Shown here in pieces: positions 33,190-43,583 of a DNA stretch of 64,000 bases; the stretch's first letter is position 1, and every line of letters starts with the position of its first letter. A program made the position numbers and the translations under genes. The stretch spans positions 272,758 to 336,757 of the forward strand of contig NZ_LJRO01000458.1 of NCBI RefSeq assembly GCF_001401155.1, given 5' to 3'. A model generated the notes under the pieces. The model did no database searches, was not told the DNA's origin, and saw nothing but the letters and a program-made list of their open reading frames with translations. Source of the stretch: Pseudomonas tremae (GTDB lineage: Bacteria > Pseudomonadota > Gammaproteobacteria > Pseudomonadales > Pseudomonadaceae).

Positions 33190-35859
33190 ATGAGATTCTG
33201 CAGTCGTCCTCTGTGCCATACCCGCAATGTTCTGCCCGCTTTTATTCTGGCGGTCATACCACACCCTGCTGAAGGGGCCTGCAATCTCGCCCCAACTGAC
33301 AATAATCCGATTCAGCTGTGCGAAAGCGGCACCAGTGGCCCTTATACCGACGTGAATTCAGCTTCGCATAATCTGGTGTTCCCACAGGCCGGCACAGCGA
33401 CCGTCAATGGCAATATCAATTACGGGGCGCAGGCAGACCGCATAGAAATGGCGTCAGGTCGGGTCTTTGGCAGCGTCAATCAGGGCGCAGGTGGCGATAC
33501 ATTTCTGTTTTACAGTGGCGAGATCACCGGTGAAATAAGCCAGGGCGCCTCTCCCGACACTTTCACCATGACCGGTGGCACGTTGGGTTCACTGGCTCAG
33601 GGCGACGGGCTGGACACCTTCCTGATGACCGGGGGCACGATTATCCGCGCGTTCGAGGATGGCGACCGGGCTGTCATGACCGGAGGCAGTATCGGCCGGG
33701 TGGACATGAAGCTCGACAATAACGTATTCGAATTGTCGGGCGGCAGCATCACTAACAACCTTGTGGCGGGCTTTGGTCAGGACACGATTATCGTGTCGGG
33801 CGGGAGTATCGGTGGCGCGGTCAGCGTCAGCGGTGGTGATGACAGGATATCCCTCAGCGGTGGGGAAATTCGCGGCGAGGTGCGCACCAGCTTTGGCAAT
33901 GACCGTTTCGAGTGGTTGAGCAATGGCTACGTGCGCAACAGTGTGTTGATGGCAGATGGCAACGACACAGCGCGGCTTTACAACCTCAGCGAATACCTGA
34001 CCAACTCCAATCCGCTGCTGGACGGTGGCCTTGGCGACGATGTTCTGACGTTTGACAGCACAACGCTTTCCCACCCGAATCGTTATCCCGCCTGGGAAAC
34101 AGTCAATCTCTTCAACGGGTCACAACTGGACATGGTCGGAACACTGACTCTCGGCGATGACCTTAGCCAGACCGGTATCCTGAATATCGACGCCACCAGC
34201 ACCCTGCGCTCAACATCCGGCAGCATTGTCGCATTCAACGCCGCTTCCCGTGCGAACCTCGACAACGCCGGGACGCTTGACCTGACCGGCAGCGGCAGCG
34301 GCAGCTCGGTAACCGATACCCTTACCATCAACGGCAACTACTTTGGTCGGGCTGGACGGTTACTGCTGCAGTCGACGCTGGGAGACGAAAATTCGCCCAG
34401 CGATAAACTGGTGGTGTCACAGGGCACCATCGGCGGTACGACCAGCATGCTGGTCAGCAATATCAATGGTCTGGGGGCACTCACCCAAGGCAACGGAATA
34501 GAGGTGGTGCAGGCGACCCGAGGCGCTACCAGCGAGGCGACTGCATTTTCGTTACAAAACTCGCTGTCCGTTGGTGCGTATGACTATTACCTTTTCAAGG
34601 GTGGCGCTACGGAGGGCAGCGAAAACAGCTGGTTTCTGCGCTCGGTAGTGATTGCACCGCCTCTGCCCGAAACGCTGCCACCGAGCGAATCTGTTCCTGG
34701 GCCGGACCCTGCGCCCATAGCGGAACCATCACCCCCGACAATGCCCGCCTCCCCTCTACCAACCGAACCCGCCGTGCCCCCGGCACAACCGCCACCCACT
34801 CCTCCCATACTCGCACCTGCACAACTTCCGGCAACAACTCTTCCCGTAGCGGCAATCGGCACGCCATCGCTGCCGGAGCCGATTCGCGGCGCGGCCCCTG
34901 TGCCGCTGTACCGACCGGAAGTCGCCAATTACGCGATTGTCCCGCCCGCCGCAGCGACGCTGGCGCTGACTTCGCTGGGCACCTTCCATGAGCGACAGGG
35001 CGATCAAAGCCTGTTGACACAATCCGGGGCAGCTACGGCTGGCTGGGCGCGGGTGTTTGGCAGTGACTTCAAACAGCAGTGGTCAGGCACGGTCAGCCCC
35101 GGCCTGGACGCATCGCTCAAGGGCTATCAGATCGGCCATGACGTGTACGCCTGGTCGCTCGATGCACAGCGGACCCTGCGGGTCGGTCTGTTCGTCGCCC
35201 AAAACCGCCTGGGCGGCGAGGTGCGGGGCTTTGCCGGTGGTTTTCACAAGCGGCAAACCGGACGGATAAAACTGCGTGGCGACAGCGTAGGCGCCTACTG
35301 GACACTCTCAACGCTTGCCAACGGTTACATCGATGCGCTGGTGATGAGCACGCGCCTGGACGGCTACAGTCGCTCTGACCGAGGCCTGCGCATCGACACT
35401 GATGGTCATGCGCTGAGCCTGTCCCTGGAAGCCGGTTACCCGCTTGCACTGTCATCGCGATGGATCGCCGAACCGCAGGCGCAGATCATTCATCAGCGCA
35501 TTGATCTTGATGATCAGCACGACGGTATTGCACGGGTGGGTTTTGACAGCCAGCCCTACAACACCGGGCGACTGGGCGTACGATTCAAGGGCCGATACGC
35601 GATGGCAGGCATGCCAATCGAGCCCTACCTTCGGGTCAATGTCTGGCGCAATGAAGGGGGGCATGACACGGTAATATTCGATCACACACAACGCGTCAGG
35701 ACAGCCCACCGATCAACGACGGGCAGCCTGGGCGCAGGAATAGTCATCAAAATCGCCAATGAAACCAGCGTGTACTGGAGCGCGGATTACAACCGTGATC
35801 TGGACAATCAGGTGTTCAACGGAATAAACGCCAGCCTGGGGGTCAGGCTGGCGTGGTAG
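33190..35859 (+). CDS. Autotransporter with repeat passenger and C-terminal beta-barrel
   Basis: 889 residues from the ATG at 33190, with GGGAG before it. Signal peptide residues 1 to about 30 (LPAFILAVIPHPAEGA). Residues 83-258 hold about nine repeats of 19-20 residues built on D(T/R)(F/I)x(M/L)(S/T)GGxIxGxVxxGxG. A second beta region runs to about 485, then a proline-rich linker (488-575, over 30 prolines), and a type Va autotransporter barrel from about 617 (GWARVFGSDFKQQW) to the terminal tryptophan (GVRLAW), the usual outer-membrane signal. The protein should export its own passenger to the surface. The linker is unusual, and no protease or adhesin motif was seen. Single gene. Confidence 0.85.
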   Translation: MRFCSRPLCHTRNVLPAFILAVIPHPAEGACNLAPTDNNPIQLCESGTSGPYTDVNSASHNLVFPQAGTATVNGNINYGAQADRIEMASGRVFGSVNQGAGGDTFLFYSGEITGEISQGASPDTFTMTGGTLGSLAQGDGLDTFLMTGGTIIRAFEDGDRAVMTGGSIGRVDMKLDNNVFELSGGSITNNLVAGFGQDTIIVSGGSIGGAVSVSGGDDRISLSGGEIRGEVRTSFGNDRFEWLSNGYVRNSVLMADGNDTARLYNLSEYLTNSNPLLDGGLGDDVLTFDSTTLSHPNRYPAWETVNLFNGSQLDMVGTLTLGDDLSQTGILNIDATSTLRSTSGSIVAFNAASRANLDNAGTLDLTGSGSGSSVTDTLTINGNYFGRAGRLLLQSTLGDENSPSDKLVVSQGTIGGTTSMLVSNINGLGALTQGNGIEVVQATRGATSEATAFSLQNSLSVGAYDYYLFKGGATEGSENSWFLRSVVIAPPLPETLPPSESVPGPDPAPIAEPSPPTMPASPLPTEPAVPPAQPPPTPPILAPAQLPATTLPVAAIGTPSLPEPIRGAAPVPLYRPEVANYAIVPPAAATLALTSLGTFHERQGDQSLLTQSGAATAGWARVFGSDFKQQWSGTVSPGLDASLKGYQIGHDVYAWSLDAQRTLRVGLFVAQNRLGGEVRGFAGGFHKRQTGRIKLRGDSVGAYWTLSTLANGYIDALVMSTRLDGYSRSDRGLRIDTDGHALSLSLEAGYPLALSSRWIAEPQAQIIHQRIDLDDQHDGIARVGFDSQPYNTGRLGVRFKGRYAMAGMPIEPYLRVNVWRNEGGHDTVIFDHTQRVRTAHRSTTGSLGAGIVIKIANETSVYWSADYNRDLDNQVFNGINASLGVRLAW

Positions 35860-35897
35860 CGCGGAGGAATGATCGGACGTGCCAGGTCCGACCTTAC

Positions 35898-38123
35898 TCA
35901 GTTGTTTGCGGGCTTTAGAATCAGCACAGCAAGTGGTGGCAAGTTCAGAGTAACGGACGCCGACAGGCCATGAGCAGGCTCGTCTTCGCTGATCACCTCA
36001 CCGCCGTTACCTAAGTTGGAGCCTGCGTACGTTCCGGAATCGCTGTTCAGCAGCTCTGTCCAGGCGCCCTGCACAGGCACGCCGACGCGGTAGCCCATAC
36101 GTGGCACTGGTGTCATGTTGACCACCACCAGAACCGGGTCGCCTTCGCGGCCCTTGCGCAGGTAGGCAAATACGCTATTGGCCTTGTCGTCACCGATCAG
36201 CCACTGGAAACCGGCCGGATCGGAGTCGAGTTCATGCAGCGCCCTTTCATCGCGGTATAGCTTGTTCAGGTCAGTGACCAGCTGTTTGACGCCGACATGC
36301 TCGGCATACTGCAGCAAATACCAGTCAAGCTCCCGATCGTGGTCCCATTCACGCCATTGACCGAACTCGCAGCCCATGAACAGCAGCTTCTTGCCCGGAT
36401 GAGTCCACATGAAGGACAAGTACGCACGCAGATTGGCGAACTTCTGCCAATGGTCGCCAGGCATCTTGTCGATCAGCGAATGCTTGCCGTGGACCACTTC
36501 ATCGTGCGAGATCGGCAGCACGAAACGTTCCGAATAGGCGTACACCAGGCTGAACGTCAATTCGCCGTGGTGGTGCTCACGGTGGATAGGATCCTGCTCC
36601 ATGTAGCGAAGCGAATCGTTCATCCAGCCCATGTTCCACTTGTAATTGAACCCGAGACCGCCTTCCTGGGTCGGCCTGCTGACACCGGGCCATGCAGTGG
36701 ACTCTTCGGCAATGACCATCGTGCCCGGTGCTTCCAGCGCAACAACGTCATTGAGGTGACGCAGAAAATCGATCGCTTCAAGGTTTTCGCGGCCGCCATG
36801 CCGATTCGGCACCCACTCGCCAGCCTTGCGCGAATAGTCGCGATACAACATCGAAGCCACGGCATCCACCCGCAGGCCGTCGATGTGGTAATGCTTGAGC
36901 CAGTGCAGTGCCGAGGCCAGCATGAAGCCATGAACCTCAGTACGGCCCAGGTTGTAAATCAGCGTGTTCCAGTCCTGGTGGAAGCCTTCCTTAGGGTCCA
37001 CGTACTCATACAGAGCAGTGCCATCGAACTGCGCCAACCCGTGCGTATCGGTCGGAAAGTGCGCAGGCACCCAGTCGAGGATGACGCCGATTTCTGCCTG
37101 GTGGCAGGCATTTACAAATGCTGCGAAGTCTTCAGGTGAACCGTAGCGTGCCGTCGGCGCGAACTGGGCCAGTAACTGGTAGCCCCACGAGCCACCAAAC
37201 GGGTGCTCCATGATCGGCATCAGCTCGATATGGGTAAAACCGAGTTTCTTGACGTAAGGGATCAATTGGTCCGCGAGCTCGCGCCAATTGAACTGACGCC
37301 ATTGACCTTCTTCGTTCTGCTCCATGCGCCAGGAGCCTGCATGCAGCTCGTAGATCGACATCGGCGCCGTGACTGCGTGGCGTCCCTCGCGCGATTTCAG
37401 CCACTCATCGTCATGCCACTCGAACTGCAACGGCGCGGAAATTTTCGACGCAGTGTCAGGCGGCAGCGTGGTAGCGAGTGCCATCGGGTCGCTCTTGAGC
37501 GGCAAAATTCCGTGGGCACCCAGGATTTCATATTTGTAAACCTCTCCCGGCTGCAGGCGCGGGACAAATATCTCCCATACCCCAGTGGGATGCCGCAGAC
37601 GCATTGGGTGACGTCGGCCGTCCCAGCTGTTGAAGCTGCCGACCACAGACACACGGCGCGCGTTTGGCGCCCAGACGGCAAAACGCACACCGGCGACGCC
37701 ATCAACCGTGGTCACTTGCGCACCCAGACAGCTGCTCAGATCACGGTGATTGCCTTCGGCAAACAGGTACAGGTCCATCTCGCCCAACAACGGGGCGAAG
37801 CTGTAAGGGTCTTCGGTGATCTGCTCACCGCCGGCCCAATTTATTTTCAGCAGGTAAGGCTGCGGCTGCTCGAGATGGCCCACGAAAAAACCCGGGACCT
37901 CGCTCATCTCCATTTCGCCAAGTTCTCTACCGTCATCCCTTGCCAGCAAGCGTGCGCTCAGGGCGCCGGGCAGATAGGCTCGGACAAACTGACCGCTTTC
38001 ACCATCGCCATGCGGACCCAGGATCGAAAACGGGTCACGATGTTCAGCACGGATCAGCGCATCCAGATCTACGGCAGCGGGGATCGCGCGGCGACCCTTG
38101 GCGGTTTTTTCAGGCGCATTCAT
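35898..38123 (-). CDS. glgB: 1,4-alpha-glucan branching enzyme
   Basis: 741 residues. An N-terminal CBM48-like region (about 1-230, with VRFAVWAPNARRVSVVGSFN) precedes a GH13 barrel. Catalytic Asp420 lies in GLRVDAVASMLYRDYSR, the acid glutamate in MVIAEESTAWPGVSRP, and FPISHDEVVHGKHSLI-type blocks appear as LPISHDEVVHGKHSLID. It introduces alpha-1,6 branches in the glucan made by GlgE. Its ATG overlaps the treS-mak stop (ATGA), so the genes are cotranscribed and probably translationally coupled. Confidence 0.95.
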   Translation of the reverse strand: MNAPEKTAKGRRAIPAAVDLDALIRAEHRDPFSILGPHGDGESGQFVRAYLPGALSARLLARDDGRELGEMEMSEVPGFFVGHLEQPQPYLLKINWAGGEQITEDPYSFAPLLGEMDLYLFAEGNHRDLSSCLGAQVTTVDGVAGVRFAVWAPNARRVSVVGSFNSWDGRRHPMRLRHPTGVWEIFVPRLQPGEVYKYEILGAHGILPLKSDPMALATTLPPDTASKISAPLQFEWHDDEWLKSREGRHAVTAPMSIYELHAGSWRMEQNEEGQWRQFNWRELADQLIPYVKKLGFTHIELMPIMEHPFGGSWGYQLLAQFAPTARYGSPEDFAAFVNACHQAEIGVILDWVPAHFPTDTHGLAQFDGTALYEYVDPKEGFHQDWNTLIYNLGRTEVHGFMLASALHWLKHYHIDGLRVDAVASMLYRDYSRKAGEWVPNRHGGRENLEAIDFLRHLNDVVALEAPGTMVIAEESTAWPGVSRPTQEGGLGFNYKWNMGWMNDSLRYMEQDPIHREHHHGELTFSLVYAYSERFVLPISHDEVVHGKHSLIDKMPGDHWQKFANLRAYLSFMWTHPGKKLLFMGCEFGQWREWDHDRELDWYLLQYAEHVGVKQLVTDLNKLYRDERALHELDSDPAGFQWLIGDDKANSVFAYLRKGREGDPVLVVVNMTPVPRMGYRVGVPVQGAWTELLNSDSGTYAGSNLGNGGEVISEDEPAHGLSASVTLNLPPLAVLILKPANN

Positions 38124-41100
38124 ATTGGCTCTCCATCAGACGGTTGCAGCAACCCACGCAAGCCTTGCAAGGGAACGGCCAGCCACGCTGGGCGATTCTC
38201 GGCTTCGTAGATCACTTCATAAGCGGCTTTTTCCAGGGTGAACAGTTCCAGTGCAGCGTCCTCCCCTTTTGCATCCTTCCAGGAATGGGCCATCTCGGTG
38301 GTTGCCGAGCGATAGCCTTCGATGAAGGCGGCGCGGGCCTGCGACAGGTAAGTTTCGGCGACACGCTTGCGCGCCGCTGCCGCTTCCGGCGATGTGTCGA
38401 CACTTTGCGCACTGCGTACGGCCATCGCCGCCGCATAGTCGAAGGAGCGAAGCACGCCACTCACATCCTTGAAAGGGCTGTGCTTGGCGCGACGCTCTTC
38501 AAGCGCACGAGCCGGCTCCCCTTCGAAATCGATCAGGTAGGCATCGCCCTTGACCACCAGTACCTGCCCCAGGTGCAGATCACCATGTACGCGGATACGC
38601 AGGCCGCCGGCAGAGCGTTTGGCAAGGGTGTCGATACGCTGACGAATCTGCTTGCGATGCGCCAGCAAATCACTGACCAGCTGCTGATCGTGTTTTTCCA
38701 GATCGCCCTTGCGCTGCTCGAGCAACTGCAAAGCGCGCTCAAGCTGAGCGTTGACGCTGGCAGCAGAGGCCTTGCTGTCCGGTACGCTGGTGACTTCAAC
38801 GGCAAAGTCCGGGTTATCAGTAGGCGCGGCGAGGATCTGGTGCATTTCACCCAGGCGCTGGCCCAGGCTGCGTGAAAAGTCCGCGAGCTCCAGCAGGGCG
38901 TTGTAATGCTGTTCCTGACCAGACACGCCATGCGCCAGCTCGTCGCGGACCGCACGTTCGAGGTTGTTCTGAGTCCATTCCCAAGCATCGCCCTGATTGC
39001 TCAGATAGCCTTGAGCAATCATCAAAAGATTCGGCTTGCCGTCGTTACCGACGCGCACCAGCGATCCCAGCAGTGGCGAAATATTCTTGAAACCGGCCTG
39101 AGTAAGGAAGGCGCCCATCTCCAGCTCAGGGTGCGTCCCGGCACTGACCTTGCGGATCAGCTTGAGTACCAGGCTGCTGCCTACCACCACCGAACTGTTG
39201 GACTGCTCGGCGGACAGATAGCGAACTTCCGACTCGTTGTTCAGACCCAACGGTGCCAGCTGCGAACTTTGTTCAAAACGCAGCTCACCATCGGCACACG
39301 GAATCACGGTGTCCGACTGCATGCCTTGAATGACTGCACGAATGAAGGTTTCCAGCGTGAAGCCATCGGTGATCAGGCCGACATCGCGGTTGCGGCGAAC
39401 CCTGGCGAGCGCCAGCTGTTGCGGCAGTGCGCTACTGATGTCGTCTTCGGCCAACAGACCGAATGGCAACTGATAACGCTCGGTCTGGCCATCTGCCGTA
39501 ACCTCGATCTCGCTGAGCAAAACCGGATGAGCTTCGTCGCCAAAGCGTACTGCGTAGGCGATCCTGACCTGCTCGATGGGCTTGTCCTTGCCACCGAACC
39601 AGCGGCGTTTGGGCAAGTAATTAGCCAGCGAGGTGTTTTCCATGGTGCCGCGCAGCGGCTCGTCGAGCAATTCTTCAAGATGCTTCTTGAGCACCAGGGT
39701 CGGAAAGTCCGGCATGCTTTGCGCGGGTTCAATGTGCCAACTGGGCATTTGATTCTCCGGGGCCAATAGAAACCAATAAAAACCATACGGTGGGAGCGTG
39801 AGTAGATAGCTCAACTGACCGATAGGCGGAAACGCACTGCCGCCGAGCATCTCTACCGGAACCGTGCCCGCGTAAGCAGACAGTTCCAGCTCGGCCGCTT
39901 GCGCAGCGCTGGACATGTTGGCCACACACAGCACGATCTCGTTGTGACCATCGGGAGCGGTGTATTCGCGGGTATAGGCAAGAATCCGCCGATTCGACGG
40001 CGAGAGCATTTTCAGCGTGCCGCGGCCAAACGCCTTCTGCTGCTTGCGAACAGCCAGCATGCGCCGGTTCCAGTTCAGCAGCGAATGCGGGTCGCGCTCT
40101 TGACTCTCGACGTTGACTGACTGAAAGCCATACATCGGGTCCATGATCGGCGGCAGCACAAGGCTGGCCGGATCGGCACGCGAGAACCCGCCATTGCGGT
40201 CGATGGACCATTGCATCGGCGTGCGCACACCGTCCCGGTCGCCCAGGTAAATGTTGTCGCCCATGCCAATCCCATCACCGTAGTACAGGGTTGGTGTACC
40301 CGGCATCGACAGCAGCATGCTATTGAGCAATTCGACGCGACGGCGGTCACGATCAACGAGTGGCGCCAGTCGGCGGCGAATACCCAGGTTGATACGCGCG
40401 CGGCGATCGGCGGCGTAATAATTCCACAGGTAATCCCGTTCACGGTCAGTAACCATTTCGAGGGTCAGCTCATCGTGGTTACGCAGGAAAATCGCCCATT
40501 GGCAGTTTTCCGGAATCTCCGGCGTCTGGCGCAAGATGTCGGTGATCGGAAAGCGGTCTTCCTGCGCCAATGCCATATACATGCGCGGCATCAAGGGGAA
40601 GTGAAACGCCATGTGACATTCGTCACCGTCCGGCCCTTTGCTGTCGCCGAAATACAGTTGCGTGTCTTCCGGCCACTGATTCGCCTCGGCCAGCAGCATG
40701 CGGTCCGGATAGTTCGCGTCGATCTCGGCACGAATGCGTTTGAGCACCTGATGGGTCTCCGGCAGGTTCTCGTTGTTGGTGCCATCACGCTCGATCAGAT
40801 ACGGGATGGCATCCAGCCGCAGACCGTCGATGCCCAGGTCCAGCCAGAAGCGCATGACTTCAAGTACCGCTTCCAGGACGTGCGGGTTGTCGAAGTTGAG
40901 GTCCGGCTGATGGGAGTAGAAACGGTGCCAGAAATACTGCCCCGCCACCGGATCCCAGGTCCAGTTCGAGGTTTCGGTGTCCAGAAAGATGATCCGCGTA
41001 CCGTCGTATTTCTGATCGGTATCTGACCAGACGTAGAAGTCCCGCGCCTTGGAGCCAGGCTTGGCATTGCGGGCTTTCTGAAACCAGGGGTGCTGGTCCG

Positions 41101-41446
41101 ACGTGTGATTGATGACCAGTTCGCTGATCACCCGCAGGCCACGCTTGTGCGCCTGGGCAATAAAGCGCTTGGCGTCGGCCATAGTGCCGTAGTCGTCGTG
41201 GACGTCCCGGTATTCGGAAATGTCGTAGCCATCATCCCGGCGCGGCGACGGATAGAACGGCAAAAGCCAGATCGTGTTGACGCCTAGAGCAGCGATGTAA
41301 TCAAGCTTTTCAATCAGGCCTGCAAAATCGCCAATGCCGTCGTTATTGGCATCGAAAAACGATTTCACATGGACCTGATAAATCACCGCATCCTTGTACC
41401 AGAGCGGGTCTTTGATAAATGTCGCTTCACCGGGTTTCTTAGCCAT
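38120..41446 (-). CDS. treS: Trehalose synthase-maltokinase fusion (TreS-Mak/Pep2)
   Basis: 1108 residues from ATG 41446 (MAKKPGEATFIKDPLWYKDA), AAGGAG 7 bases upstream; upstream frame to 41539 overlaps glgE. Residues about 15-545 are a GH13 trehalose synthase that interconverts trehalose and maltose; nucleophile Asp212 is in GLRLDAIPYLIERDG, and LLNSMLLSMPGTPTLYYGD follows. After a linker, residues from about 630 form a maltokinase (YLPKRRWFGGKDKP, then LRIRVHGDLHLGQVLV with the catalytic HGDxH and YLIDFEGEPARALEERR). It makes maltose-1-phosphate for GlgE. The fused form is common in Pseudomonas. The gene lies 19 bases after glgE. Confidence 0.95.
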   Translation of the reverse strand: MAKKPGEATFIKDPLWYKDAVIYQVHVKSFFDANNDGIGDFAGLIEKLDYIAALGVNTIWLLPFYPSPRRDDGYDISEYRDVHDDYGTMADAKRFIAQAHKRGLRVISELVINHTSDQHPWFQKARNAKPGSKARDFYVWSDTDQKYDGTRIIFLDTETSNWTWDPVAGQYFWHRFYSHQPDLNFDNPHVLEAVLEVMRFWLDLGIDGLRLDAIPYLIERDGTNNENLPETHQVLKRIRAEIDANYPDRMLLAEANQWPEDTQLYFGDSKGPDGDECHMAFHFPLMPRMYMALAQEDRFPITDILRQTPEIPENCQWAIFLRNHDELTLEMVTDRERDYLWNYYAADRRARINLGIRRRLAPLVDRDRRRVELLNSMLLSMPGTPTLYYGDGIGMGDNIYLGDRDGVRTPMQWSIDRNGGFSRADPASLVLPPIMDPMYGFQSVNVESQERDPHSLLNWNRRMLAVRKQQKAFGRGTLKMLSPSNRRILAYTREYTAPDGHNEIVLCVANMSSAAQAAELELSAYAGTVPVEMLGGSAFPPIGQLSYLLTLPPYGFYWFLLAPENQMPSWHIEPAQSMPDFPTLVLKKHLEELLDEPLRGTMENTSLANYLPKRRWFGGKDKPIEQVRIAYAVRFGDEAHPVLLSEIEVTADGQTERYQLPFGLLAEDDISSALPQQLALARVRRNRDVGLITDGFTLETFIRAVIQGMQSDTVIPCADGELRFEQSSQLAPLGLNNESEVRYLSAEQSNSSVVVGSSLVLKLIRKVSAGTHPELEMGAFLTQAGFKNISPLLGSLVRVGNDGKPNLLMIAQGYLSNQGDAWEWTQNNLERAVRDELAHGVSGQEQHYNALLELADFSRSLGQRLGEMHQILAAPTDNPDFAVEVTSVPDSKASAASVNAQLERALQLLEQRKGDLEKHDQQLVSDLLAHRKQIRQRIDTLAKRSAGGLRIRVHGDLHLGQVLVVKGDAYLIDFEGEPARALEERRAKHSPFKDVSGVLRSFDYAAAMAVRSAQSVDTSPEAAAARKRVAETYLSQARAAFIEGYRSATTEMAHSWKDAKGEDAALELFTLEKAAYEVIYEAENRPAWLAVPLQGLRGLLQPSDGEPI

Positions 41447-41465
41447 TGCTGACTCCTTGGGAGTA

Positions 41466-43484
41466 TTACTGCGAGGCCTGGATACGCCAGATTCCGAAAG
41501 GTTGCGACGGGTCGAGACGCGTGTGCTGGTACTTGCCATACCAGGTCCAGCGATGACCGGTCATCAAGTCTTCGCCAGAGGTCGCGGCATCGTCGGCCAG
41601 GCCCATTTCCCAAAGAGGCAACTCAAAATCCGCTTCCTGCGCGTTGTGCGGATCAAGATTGATGGCCACCAGAACAAAGTTGCTGCCATCGGCAGAACGC
41701 TTGCCAAAGTACAGAATGTTGTCATTCCAGGCGTTGTACAGCTTCAAGCCCAAGTGGGTCTGCAGCGCCGGGTTCTGTCTGCGAATGCGGTTGAGCTGAG
41801 CTATTTCGGCGATGATGTTGCCGGGCGCGGCATAGTCACGAACGCGGATCTCGTACTTCTCCGAGTCCAGATATTCTTCTTTACCGGGGATCGGTGCGGC
41901 TTCACATAATTCGAACCCTGAGTACATGCCCCACAGGCCTGACCCCATGGTCGCGAGCGCAGCACGGATCAAGAACCCGGCCCGGCCGGAATCGTGCAGG
42001 AAGCGCGGATTGATATCCGGTGTGTTGACGAAGAAGTTCGGGCGATAGCAATCGCGCCACGGCACGTCGTTGAGTTCAGTGAAGTATTCCGACAACTCGG
42101 CCTTGGTGTTTCGCCAGGTGAAGTAGGTGTAGCTCTGGGTGTAGCCGACCTTGCCCAGGCGCGCCATCATTGCTGGCTTGGTGAACGCTTCGGCCAAGAA
42201 CATCACTTCAGGGTGCTGGCTGCGCACTTCCCCGATCATCCACTGCCAGAACGGCAACGGCTTGGTGTGCGGGTTGTCGACGCGGAAAATCTTCACGCCT
42301 TCCTTGACCCAGCCCAGCACGATGTCACGCAGTTCAAGCCACAGGCCTGGAATGGCATCGGGGGCATAGAAATCGACGTTGACGATGTCCTGATACTTTT
42401 TCGGCGGGTTTTCTGCATAACGAATGGTGCCGTCCGGACGCCACGAGAACCAGCCCGAGTGCTGCTTGAGCCAAGGGTGGTCCTGTGAGCACTGAATGGC
42501 AAAATCCAGGGCGATCTCAAGACCGTGATCAGCTGCAGCTTTGACCAGGTTGCGGAAGTCTTCGCGACTGCCCAACTGCGGATGGATGGCTTCATGGCCG
42601 CCATCTTCACTGCCGATTGCATACGGGCTGCCCGGATCATCAGGGCCTGCAGTCAGAGAGTTGTTAGGCCCCTTGCGGTGGGCGCGGCCGATCGGGTGGA
42701 TCGGCGGGAAATACAGCACGTCGAAACCCATGTCGCGAATCATTGGCAGACGCGAGTGGACGTCGTTGAAAGTACCGTGACGTGACTTGTCGTCTGTCAT
42801 CGAACGCGGAAACAACTCATACCAACTGGCGAACTGCGCCAGCTCGCGCTCGACATCCAGGGGGAACTCCACGCTGCGGCTCAAAAACGCCTGATTGTCT
42901 GCCTGCTTCATCAGGTTCGCGGTGTCGCTGTGCAACAGCAGCGCTACCTTCTCGTCGCTGTCGGATTTTTCAAGCCGCCCTACCAGGTCTTCGATGTGCT
43001 GACGCTGTTCACCCTGACTGCGCTCTGCAGCATGCACCAGATGAATACGCCCTTCTTCCAGCTCCAGTTTGATGGACACACCGGCGCCGAACTTCTTTTC
43101 CAGTTCGTAGCGATAGCTGCCAAATTGGTCGATCCAGGCTTCAAGGCGAAACACATGGCGGCAGACAGATGTCGGGGTGAACTCACCGATCCAGCTGTCG
43201 TTGCCCAGTTCGCGCATGGGGGCCGTGTGCCAGTATTCTTCATCGGCAGCGCGCCAGCGAATGTTGACCGCCATCTTGTCATGCCCATCGGCGTAGACCT
43301 TGCTGGTGACCGTAACCGCTTGCCCGGTGATTGCCTTCGCCGCAAACAGCCCACCGTCAATGACCGGCGACGTGTCTTCGATCACGATGCGGGGCAATTG
43401 CAGCGCTTGGGTAAGAGACAAAGGAAGGGTTGGGTGCGGGACATCGGTGGCCAGAGAATCCGGACCGTATGGCTGTTCATTCAT
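41466..43484 (-). CDS. glgE: Maltose-1-phosphate maltosyltransferase GlgE
   Basis: 672 residues of GH13_3. An N-terminal domain (about 30-210) begins PRIVIEDTSPVIDGG, and the barrel has SWYELFPRSMTD, FPPIHPIGRAHRKGPNN, Asp403 as nucleophile in KIFRVDNPHTKPLPFW, and the acid glutamate in MFLAEAFTKPAMM. It transfers maltosyl units from maltose-1-phosphate to alpha-1,4-glucan. GAGGAG lies 9 bases before the ATG at 43484. First gene of glgE-treS-glgB; an AlgU-type promoter candidate lies at 43584-43610. Confidence 0.95.
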   Translation of the reverse strand: MNEQPYGPDSLATDVPHPTLPLSLTQALQLPRIVIEDTSPVIDGGLFAAKAITGQAVTVTSKVYADGHDKMAVNIRWRAADEEYWHTAPMRELGNDSWIGEFTPTSVCRHVFRLEAWIDQFGSYRYELEKKFGAGVSIKLELEEGRIHLVHAAERSQGEQRQHIEDLVGRLEKSDSDEKVALLLHSDTANLMKQADNQAFLSRSVEFPLDVERELAQFASWYELFPRSMTDDKSRHGTFNDVHSRLPMIRDMGFDVLYFPPIHPIGRAHRKGPNNSLTAGPDDPGSPYAIGSEDGGHEAIHPQLGSREDFRNLVKAAADHGLEIALDFAIQCSQDHPWLKQHSGWFSWRPDGTIRYAENPPKKYQDIVNVDFYAPDAIPGLWLELRDIVLGWVKEGVKIFRVDNPHTKPLPFWQWMIGEVRSQHPEVMFLAEAFTKPAMMARLGKVGYTQSYTYFTWRNTKAELSEYFTELNDVPWRDCYRPNFFVNTPDINPRFLHDSGRAGFLIRAALATMGSGLWGMYSGFELCEAAPIPGKEEYLDSEKYEIRVRDYAAPGNIIAEIAQLNRIRRQNPALQTHLGLKLYNAWNDNILYFGKRSADGSNFVLVAINLDPHNAQEADFELPLWEMGLADDAATSGEDLMTGHRWTWYGKYQHTRLDPSQPFGIWRIQASQ

Positions 43485-43583
43485 CGAGCATCACTCCTCA
43501 CGCCCCAAGGACGCTCCTGTGCATTCCATGCAATGGAAAAATTGACGGTATGGCAGCAGATGATCTAATTCAGCTGCCTAGGT

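Noticed and set aside
35873..35891. TCGGAC/GTCCGA hairpin between autotransporter and glgB
   Set aside because: Six-base stem with no T-run on either strand; too weak to call a terminator.
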